DNA of 19,554 bases from AA29 sp041481445. GTDB taxonomy: Bacteria > Acidobacteriota > Vicinamibacteria > Fen-336. Every line of letters begins with the position of its first letter. Positions within the stretch are counted from its first letter, which is position 1. This document shows, piece after piece, positions 14,523-19,554 of the stretch. The position numbers and the translations under genes were made by a program. The stretch covers positions 1 through 19,554 of the forward strand of contig JBGPBV010000132.1 in the NCBI GenBank assembly GCA_041481445.1. Reading direction: 5' to 3'. The notes below the pieces were generated by a model. The model saw nothing but the letters and a program-made list of their open reading frames with translations, made no database searches and was not told the DNA's origin.

Positions 14523-14786
14523 GCGCGGCCAGCTTCGCCTCGAGGGCACCCGCGAGACCGACGCGCACGAGACCACCGGGATGGAGGACGAGGCGGCACT
14601 GTCACCTCCCATCTGGGCCCTTGAGGATGGAACGATGTGGTGCGCCCGGACGGACTTGGACCATCTACCGCCGGATCCGTTCGTCGTCCGCGGCGCGTTG
14701 CGCGTGATCATAGACCGGAAGCCCGGTACCGTCAGGGAGGTACCCCGCCGCGAGCGTCCGTCCAGCTCGAACTCATCCCGCTCGGA
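14523..14786. other. Intergenic stretch with no convincing gene
   Basis: The sequence lies between the Nudix relic and the end of the convergent beta-helix gene. A plus-strand frame opening at ATG 14581 continues antisense into the beta-helix gene. Its third-position G+C is lower than that of true genes here and it resembles nothing known. A small inverted repeat GGTACC-N8-GGTACC (14725-14744) is the only structure seen. Confidence 0.5.
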
Positions 14787-16123
14787 CTACCGCCTCCGAT
14801 CGACCACCAGGTTGTCCCTGCCCAGATCGAGCACGTCCGTTTCCTCGTACGCTCCGACGACCAGGCAGTGACTCGTGTTCGCGTCGAGCACGATACGCGC
14901 CTGATCCGGGGCAGGCGTGAAGCCGTCGAGACGGTTCTCGACCGCCGCGCACCAGGTGGCCCCCTGGAGCCGGATGCCGGCGGCGGCGGTTCCGGCGATT
15001 CGATTGCTCCAGATCTGCGTCCCCCGCGTGAAGCTGGCGTGGATGGCGGAGCCGCCCGCGGCCCGTGTCTCGACCCGGTTGCCGGAGATGACGGCATCCT
15101 GCGATTTCGTCTCGCCGGGTCCCGAGTTGTCGTACAGGGCGATCCCGTCCCAGGCCGCCGGGCCGGCGACGAGGAGATCGTTGTCACGGATGACGAACCG
15201 GCTGGGCTTCTCGGCCGGATAGTAGGGGTTGTAGAGGATCACTCCGAACTGGGTGGCGGCGGCGCGATTTCCGGAGATCTCGACCAGGGAACCCTCGACG
15301 TTGCCGTGCTCGACCCCGTATCCGACGTCCTCCGACACGTTCCTGGAGATGACGATCCGCGAGCCGATGTGGTGGGAGAACGCATCGCTCGACGTGCAGC
15401 CCCGAAAGTGGTTGTCGGTGATGGCGACGTTGCCCGTGAACGGGATGTGGTCCTGCCGCCAGTCGCCGACGATGGTGGGCGCCGGCTGCTCTCCGGCCAC
15501 GATCACGCAATTGATCAGGTTGTACCCCCAGACCGACGTCGCGTCGGGGAGGCCCTGCACCGCGATGCGTCGAATCGACACGTTCATCGGGCCCTTCGCC
15601 ATCATCACCCGGACCGCCGACAGCATCTCGTGGAACTCCATGCCGAAGAGGCCCCAGGTCTGCATCGGCACGCTCGAGGTGACCCGGAAGCCGACGTCCG
15701 AGACCGAGACGTCCCCGTCCACGAAGATGAGGAGGTCGGGCCAGAGGGTGTCCGTCAGGTTCGGAGGCTTCGTGGCGGGGTTCGGATCGTCGGGAGGGAA
15801 GTTCACGGGCAGGTTGGGCAGTGCCTCGATGACGCTTCGCTCGGGCCCATGCCCTTGAAGGTGCCCTTGAAGTCGTACGCCAGCAGCTGGCTCGTCCGAT
15901 AGGTCCCCGCGGCCAGCTGCACGGTGCAGCCGGGACCGTGCGCGACACACTGGTCCAGGGCGGCCTGGATGCTGGCCGTGTCGTCCGCTCCCCCAGGGGG
16001 CGGCACCGACACGGTGTGGCGGCCACCCCCCGCGATCGCGGGCGCCGCGAACACGAATGCGAGGACGATCAGGAGCACCGATGACCGGATGCCCGCTCCC
16101 CTCGCGCAACCCATTCTGAACAT
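14787..16123 (-). pseudogene. Secreted right-handed beta-helix protein, single-base frameshift
   Basis: ATG at 16123 with AAGGA nine bases upstream begins a protein with a clear signal peptide (basic MFRMGCARGAGIR, hydrophobic SSVLLIVLAFVFAAPAIA). Next comes GGADDTASIQAALDQC and GTYRTSQLL, the usual start of pectate-lyase-like/NosD-like beta-helices. At about 15843-15848 the frame shifts: GTFKGMG is followed in another frame by ERSVIEALPNLPV. Restoring one C in the minus-strand GGGCCC run rejoins them. The remaining 350 residues show repeating helix rungs rich in I.N and I..N (ITDNHFRG, VISRNVSED, VEISGNRAAA, FVIRDNDLLV, AVISGNRVET, QIWSNRIAGT). It is about 445 residues if repaired. Such proteins often bind or cleave polysaccharide; no activity can be assigned. 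A sequencing error would restore an intact gene. Confidence 0.75.
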
Positions 16124-16126
16124 GGG

Positions 16127-16725
16127 TCGAAGTCCTTCGCGTAGGCGCGGCTCCGGAGCTCGTAGGGCCCATCCGAGCGAAGCATCTCGGCGTCGGGAAG
16201 CAGGAACGGCGTCACGTTGCCGACCCAGGGCGTGGGATCGGCCAGGAACAAGGGGGGCGACTTGCGCCATTCGCCGGGGGCGGTGCCGAACACGAACGTG
16301 AACGGTCCGTTCCGGCCGTCGTGCTCCCGCGCGGCGAGCATCGCGGCCGCCGCCGCCTCGCCCACCGCGATCCCGGCCGACTTCGCGGGCCCGTCGGCGA
16401 TCGCCAAGAGCGACGTGTCGTATTGCCCCTGGAGGACGGCAAGCTGGGACGGAACGAGGGCGGCGACGACGCGGAAGGCCGCAGTGGCGGCGGCGTCCTG
16501 CGAGGCCGAGGGGTCGGCGGCTGGGGTGGGGAGATAGGGCCGGTAGCCTCCGGCGATCGCGTTGACGGCGTCGTAGACGGCGCCCTGCACCATCGCGGTG
16601 CTGAGGACGGCCGCGTGCGCCGTCGGCCCGGTCGAGAAGATCGCGGCGTTCGCATAGTTGTTCCAGTCCGTCACCGCGTCGCCGCGCGCGACCGCGGGTG
16701 CGGCGGTTTCAGCGGCGGTGACGAC
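16127..16725 (-). pseudogene. Vanadium haloperoxidase-like / PAP2-superfamily fragment, both ends lost
   Basis: The open frame reads VTDWNNYANAAI, then STAMVQGAVYDAVNAIAGGY and RPYL, ending GPFTFVFGTAPGEWRKSPPL and RSDGPYELRSRAYAKDF. This matches the N-terminal half of bacterial vanadium-dependent haloperoxidase-like proteins. Homology stops abruptly at about 16128, where the sequence becomes the start of the beta-helix gene. The catalytic C-terminal half, with the vanadate/phosphate-binding residues and histidines, is absent. Upstream, residues VVTAAETAAPAVARGDA before the GTG at 16674 look like the end of an exported protein's leader region. An in-frame stop at 16726-16728 precludes any start, so the signal peptide is lost too. 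It is therefore an inactive relic truncated on both sides. Confidence 0.75.
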
Positions 16726-16731
16726 TCACCC

Positions 16732-17123
16732 TGGCAGACGGCCGTCCCCCGCAAGACCTACGACCCATCCGGCGCCCAGTTGTGCTTGTTTCGGTGGCAT
16801 GCTGGTCCACGCGAGCCGGGAGGTCAAGTCTTCTTTACGTGCCGGAAGCGTGACGCGCGGCGGTTTCTGGGCCGGCGGAGCCGCGAGAGGTGGCGCGCCC
16901 GGAGGGACTCGAACCTCTTCCTGATCTGCCGAACCATCACTGCCGTGGCCGGGCGACCGCACCGTCGCCGGTAGTGTGGCCGTCCCACGGGTCCAACCGC
17001 TTCTGCGGCGCTTGGCGCGACATGAAGAACGCCTCTCGGTCCCCCCTTGTTGTGTGCCCACAGATACAGACGGCGGCGGCGGGCCTCGGTTACATCTCTA
17101 CTCTCTCGCGGCAGGAGGTGGAG
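16732..17123. other. Gene-free stretch containing the tRNA 3'-end copy
   Basis: No protein-like frame is seen in these 390 bases. They hold the 25-bp tRNA-Arg 3'-end copy (16891-16915) and a small hairpin GGCGAC-N6-GTCGCC (16952-16969). The leader of the TolB-like gene includes an excellent ribosome binding site at 17113-17118. No convincing -35/-10 pair is visible. Confidence 0.5.
16891..16915 (-). repeat. Partial tRNA-Arg 3' end, att-site-like direct repeat
   Basis: These 25 bases match 19414-19438, the 3' end of tRNA-Arg(UCG) including the CCA, with one mismatch (C at 16908 against T at 19431) and the same orientation. Similarity ends inside the T-arm: the bases that should form the 5' side of the T-stem do not pair, and no anticodon or D-arm follows. 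It is therefore a tRNA tail, not a tRNA. Integrases that target tRNA 3' ends leave exactly this kind of copy at the far end of the inserted DNA. Confidence 0.65.
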
Positions 17124-18446
17124 ATGAAGCACTCAATTTCCTTGTGGCTGGTCGCGGTCGCGGCCGGTCTCGTGCTCCCGGCGACGGCCACCGCTCAGGT
17201 CACGGCCGTCAACGGCCGGATCGCCTACAACGTGTGCGAATACAACTCCACCATCGGGTTCACGACTTGCGACATCTGGACCGTGAATCCGGACGGATCC
17301 GGTCAGACGAACCTCACGAACACGCCGGACGTGAACGAGTTCGGCCCCGCCTGGTCCGCGGACGGCACCAGGATCGCGTTCGTCGAGGGGTTCAACGGCG
17401 TCAACCGCGTCCTCGCGATGAACGGCGACGGCACCAACGTGGTGCCGATCCTCGATACGCCGTCGTTCCAGTTCGATCCTTCGTGGTCGCCCGACGGGAC
17501 ACAGATCGCGTTCGTGCGTCAGGTCCCCGGCATCGTGATGGGCCTCCAGTTCGACATCTTCGTCGTGAACACGGACGGAACCGGGGAGGTGAACATCACG
17601 AGCTCCGACTTCGACGAGCTCTTCCCCGCGTGGTCGCCCGACGGGACGAAGATCGCGTTCTCCGGCGTGCGATTCGAGCAGCGCACGGACCCGGACACGG
17701 GCACCACGGAGACCTCCGCGGGTTATGAGATCGTGACGGTCAATCCGGACGGGTCCGGCGAGCAGATCGTCTCCGCCGGCGACCCGGGGACGCCGCGGGC
17801 GCAGTCGCTCGAGCAGGACTGGAGACCGGCGTGGTCGCCGGACAGCAGCGCCCTCGTGTTCTCGAGCCAGAACGTGGACCCGTGCTGCACCCCGTGGCAG
17901 ATCTGGTACGTCCGGCGTGACGGCACCGGAATCACGCTGCTCTCACCCGATCCGGCCTTCAACGACGGGGATCCCAGCTTCTCGCCGGACGGAACGCTGA
18001 TCCTGTTCAGCAGCGATCGCGACGGCGCCTCGGACCTCTATACCATTCCCGCGCCGACGCTCAACGGCCCGGCGGCCCTGGCCGCCGACGCGTTGCTCGC
18101 GGCGGCCACCACCCAGGTCACGCGACTCACCGCGCAGGGCAACGTGAGCGATCCATCCTGGGGCCGCGATCCGGGCACCACGCCGGCGCAGGCGACGCTC
18201 ACGGTTTCGCTGCAGCTCCAGCCCAGGGCCGGCGGGCTTGTCGCCAGTCTCCCGCTCGGGATCTTCTGCGGGCGCGACTGCACGGAAACCTACAAGACCG
18301 GGACCGTCGTGAGGCTGCTCGTGGTGCCGAAGATCGGATCGCGCTTCGCGGGCTGGACCGGCGCCTGCACCGGCTCGAAGCTGCTCTGCATCGTCACCAT
18401 GAACGCCAGCAAGAACGTGGGCGCGAAGTTCGTGCGCGCACGCTGA
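17124..18446 (+). CDS. Secreted TolB-like beta-propeller protein with InlB-like C-terminal repeat domain
   Basis: A 440-residue exported protein. The signal peptide is MKHSISLWLVAVAAGLVLPA with ATAQ at the cleavage site. Residues 28-345 contain five PD40/WD40-like TolB-type blades marked by PAWSADGTRIAF, PSWSPDGTQIAF, PAWSPDGTKIAF, PAWSPDSSALVF and PSFSPDGTLILF, each with a VNPDGSG-like turn, plus a partial sixth (DPSWGRD). The C-terminal 80 residues (RFAGWTGACTGS, VTMNASKNVGAKF) match the bacterial InlB-B-repeat-like fold often found in secreted proteins. Cysteine pairs at FCGRDC and ACTGSKLLC may form disulfides. Propellers of this type usually mediate protein binding; no enzyme motif is seen. 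ATG at 17124 has AGGAGG five bases upstream. The frame's longer upstream opening reads through the tRNA fragment and is not coding. Confidence 0.87.
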   Translation: MKHSISLWLVAVAAGLVLPATATAQVTAVNGRIAYNVCEYNSTIGFTTCDIWTVNPDGSGQTNLTNTPDVNEFGPAWSADGTRIAFVEGFNGVNRVLAMNGDGTNVVPILDTPSFQFDPSWSPDGTQIAFVRQVPGIVMGLQFDIFVVNTDGTGEVNITSSDFDELFPAWSPDGTKIAFSGVRFEQRTDPDTGTTETSAGYEIVTVNPDGSGEQIVSAGDPGTPRAQSLEQDWRPAWSPDSSALVFSSQNVDPCCTPWQIWYVRRDGTGITLLSPDPAFNDGDPSFSPDGTLILFSSDRDGASDLYTIPAPTLNGPAALAADALLAAATTQVTRLTAQGNVSDPSWGRDPGTTPAQATLTVSLQLQPRAGGLVASLPLGIFCGRDCTETYKTGTVVRLLVVPKIGSRFAGWTGACTGSKLLCIVTMNASKNVGAKFVRAR

Positions 18447-18461
18447 TCGCGGGGGCGAATC

Positions 18462-18494
18462 GTCGGTCCGCGGCGCGCGCCGTCGCGGACCGAC
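18462..18494. terminator. Hairpin between convergent genes
   Basis: GTCGGTCCGCG (18462-18472) and CGCGGACCGAC (18484-18494) form a perfect 11-bp stem with an 11-base loop, 16 bases after the TolB-like gene's stop and before the end of the convergent Crp/Fnr gene. There is no strong T-tract on either side, so it may work in both directions with Rho or only as an RNA 3'-end stabiliser. Confidence 0.45.
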
Positions 18495-18541
18495 CGTAGT
18501 CTCTACCGGTCGCTAGCGGAGGGTGGACGCCTCGGGCGGAC

Positions 18542-19219
18542 TTACTTCAGCTCGTCTCGACCCTGCGGAACCCGGTCCAGCGCGTTCCGGTCCAGGATCT
18601 CGATCCGCTTTCGGCCGAGCCTGAGCATCCCTGATTGCTGGAAGGCCTCCAGGGTCCGGCTCACGACTTCGCGGGTCGTCCCCAGCTCATCGGCGAGCAT
18701 CTGATGGGTCGTGGTGATGGGCTGCGGGTGGAGGAGCAGCCGCGAGGCGAGCCGCTGATCGACCCGGCGGAAAGCCACGTCGTTGATGAGGGCCATCAGG
18801 TGCCCCATTCTCTGGGAGAGGAAGTTGAAGACGAAGACCCGGAAGGCCGGGGACTTCAGGACCATCTCCAGGAACACGCTCCGAGGGACGCCGAGGAGAG
18901 AGAGCTTCGTCTCGGCCGTTCCGATCGCGGGATAGGAGGTCTCGCCGAGCAGGGCCACGACCGTGATGACGCAGCTTTCCCCGGGGTTGAGGCGATACAG
19001 GAGGATCTCGTGGCCATCGGGGCTGGACTTCGAGACCCGGATGATCCCCTCGATGAGCAGCGGGTAGCGCGTACAGGGATTGCCGTCACCGAAAGCCTGC
19101 TGGCCCGCGGATGCCTGGACCGGCCTCGCCGTGTCTTCGACCTTCGCGAGAAGATCCGGTGGCAGCTCCTGGAGCACCGGGTAGACACGGAGGAGTCTTC
19201 CGCGATCAGTCGTGTTCAT
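18542..19219 (-). CDS. Crp/Fnr-family transcriptional regulator
   Basis: A 225-residue regulator. Residues 15-125 form the cupin-like effector domain (FGDGNPCTRYPLLIEGIIRV, ILLYRLNPGESCVITVVALL, GVPRSVFLEMV). Residues 125-150 form the dimer helix, and 150-215 the Crp-type winged helix with ITTTHQMLADELGTTREVVSRTL; the recognition helix is about 181-193. Only two cysteines are present and not in an FNR-like cluster, so an oxygen-sensing Fe-S centre is unlikely. The cAMP-contacting arginine pattern is also not evident. The effector is unknown. ATG at 19219 has AAGGAG six bases upstream, which fixes the start; a longer in-frame opening to 19462 runs into the tRNA and is rejected. It converges on the TolB-like gene and lies inside the tRNA-bounded segment. 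Confidence 0.9.
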   Translation of the reverse strand: MNTTDRGRLLRVYPVLQELPPDLLAKVEDTARPVQASAGQQAFGDGNPCTRYPLLIEGIIRVSKSSPDGHEILLYRLNPGESCVITVVALLGETSYPAIGTAETKLSLLGVPRSVFLEMVLKSPAFRVFVFNFLSQRMGHLMALINDVAFRRVDQRLASRLLLHPQPITTTHQMLADELGTTREVVSRTLEAFQQSGMLRLGRKRIEILDRNALDRVPQGRDELK

Positions 19220-19334
19220 CCGGCACTCCTTGGCCCGACGCTGAGCATGATTCGCGCCAGTAGCCCGAGCGTGGAGAAATGCCGGCCGTGGGCCGCGCCT
19301 CCGTCGTTTGGAAGGTCTCGGGGGCGGGTGCCTC

Positions 19335-19369
19335 GTTACGCGCCACGAAAGTGTTACGCGGCGTGTAAC
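19335..19369. promoter_or_regulatory. GTTAC repeat cluster upstream of the Crp/Fnr gene
   Basis: GTTAC-N7-GTAAC (19353-19369) is an inverted repeat. A further half-site GTTACGCG at 19335-19342 repeats the first 8 bases of the dyad exactly, 18 bases away. The cluster lies 116-150 bases upstream of the regulator's ATG, between it and the tRNA. It could be an operator, perhaps for autoregulation. It does not match the TGTGA-N6-TCACA or TTGAT-N4-ATCAA consensus, so the bound protein is unknown. Confidence 0.35.
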
Positions 19370-19413
19370 GTCGGCGAGGCTTTGGCCGATGGCGCTTGGA
19401 GTATTGATATTGA

Positions 19414-19490
19414 TGGCGCGCCCGGAGGGATTCGAACCCCCTACCCCTTGGTTCGAAGCCAAGTGCTCTATCCGAGTGAGCTACGGGCGC
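19414..19490 (-). tRNA. tRNA-Arg (anticodon UCG)
   Basis: A complete 77-nt cloverleaf on the minus strand. The acceptor stem GCGCCCG/CGGGCGC pairs perfectly. The D-arm is GCTC/GAGC with the conserved GG, and the anticodon stem CTTGG/CCAAG encloses loop CTTCGAA (anticodon TCG, reading CGA/CGG). The T-stem GGGGG/CCCTC encloses TTCGAAT, and the encoded discriminator and CCA are G-CCA. It appears functional. Its 3' end faces the TolB-like/Crp segment, where a copy of its last 25 bases occurs at 16891-16915. Confidence 0.97.
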
Positions 19491-19498
19491 GTGGGCCG

Positions 19499-19504
19499 AT
19501 CATA
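19499..19504 (-). promoter_or_regulatory. -10 box of the tRNA-Arg gene
   Basis: Read on the minus strand this is TATGAT, a near-consensus -10 whose expected transcription start (about 19492) falls just before the tRNA's first base at 19490. No recognisable -35 hexamer is seen upstream. Confidence 0.4.
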
Positions 19505-19554
19505 GCACCGCCGGAATCGTGCTAGCGTTCGCGGCCGAGCCCATGAAACGGCCA

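Noticed and set aside
14725..14744. GGTACC-N8-GGTACC as a terminator of the beta-helix gene
   Set aside because: Only six paired bases, no T-tract on either strand, and mismatches directly outside.
14581..14871. 96-codon plus-strand frame (MEDEAALSPPIW...)
   Set aside because: No known similarity, weaker third-position G+C bias, and its second half is antisense to the beta-helix gene. It may contain a relic, but cannot be supported as a gene.
16890..17123. N-terminal extension of the TolB-like protein starting MARPEGLEPL
   Set aside because: It is the same antisense-tRNA artefact over the 3'-end copy. The real start at 17124 has a strong ribosome binding site and is followed by a signal peptide.
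18542..19219. FNR-type oxygen sensor
   Set aside because: The protein lacks the N-terminal cysteine cluster needed for an Fe-S centre.
19220..19462. N-terminal extension of the Crp/Fnr regulator
   Set aside because: It reads through the tRNA and is low complexity; AAGGAG six bases before the ATG at 19219 fixes the start.
19308..19505. Plus-strand frame containing ARPEGFEPPTPWFEA across the tRNA
   Set aside because: This is the well-known spurious translation of the antisense strand of a tRNA gene; the tRNA itself is complete on the minus strand.
19543..19554. Start of a plus-strand gene (ATG AAA CGG CCA) at the window edge
   Set aside because: Only four codons visible and no clear ribosome binding site; cannot be judged.
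1..19554. CRISPR arrays, insertion sequences, rRNA genes, integrase or toxin-antitoxin genes
   Set aside because: None was seen on either strand. The only repeats found are the tRNA 3'-end pair and short dyads.

Overview
The window is high-G+C (roughly 70% by eye), densely coded DNA from a Gram-negative-type bacterium. It has translationally coupled operons, GTG starts, Sec signal peptides and a tRNA with encoded CCA. The gene mix (FadI/FadJ-type beta-oxidation, AMACR-like enzyme, c-di-GMP proteins, vanadium-haloperoxidase and NudI relics, beta-helix protein) would suit a soil Acidobacteriota, Myxococcota or related phylum. The sequence alone does not settle the phylum.

Region 1 (1-7746, minus strand) is a fatty-acid degradation operon read right to left: FadI-type thiolase, CaiB/BaiF-AMACR-like enzyme, FadJ-type hydratase/dehydrogenase, acyl-CoA dehydrogenase, DHH phosphoesterase, then the first 26 codons of a secreted protein that leaves the window. 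Three junctions are 4-bp stop/start overlaps, so the genes are probably translated as a unit. Together they cover the dehydrogenation, hydration, second dehydrogenation and thiolysis steps. The AMACR-like enzyme could feed in 2-methyl-branched acyl-CoAs.

Region 2 (7747-8085) has no conventional gene. It carries a compact plus-strand unit: a 16-bp dyad overlapping a TTGACA box, a -10 box, a nearly leaderless 26-codon cysteine-rich mini-ORF, and a 13-bp perfect terminator hairpin. A second hairpin lies 70 bases further on. No plus-strand gene follows for about 900 bases. This is the most novel-looking element of the window.

Region 3 (8086-8652, minus) is a secreted protein of unknown function. 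Region 4 (8808-13528, plus) is a five-gene signalling operon: MerR-like regulator, GGDEF-PilZ diguanylate cyclase, membrane histidine kinase, single-domain response regulator, and a pseudo-GGDEF/EAL phosphodiesterase. It can make, break and possibly bind c-di-GMP under two-component control. A DinB-family protein follows at 13729-14235.

Region 5 (14236-16731) is a decay zone: a nudI-like relic without its Nudix box, a beta-helix gene with a single-base frameshift, and a vanadium-haloperoxidase-like fragment truncated at both ends. Region 6 (16891-19490) is bounded on the right by an intact tRNA-Arg(UCG) on the minus strand. On the left is a 25-bp copy of that tRNA's 3' end, in the same orientation. 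Between them lie a secreted TolB-like propeller protein and a Crp/Fnr regulator. This geometry is that of a small tRNA-associated island without an integrase, next to a zone of rearranged genes.
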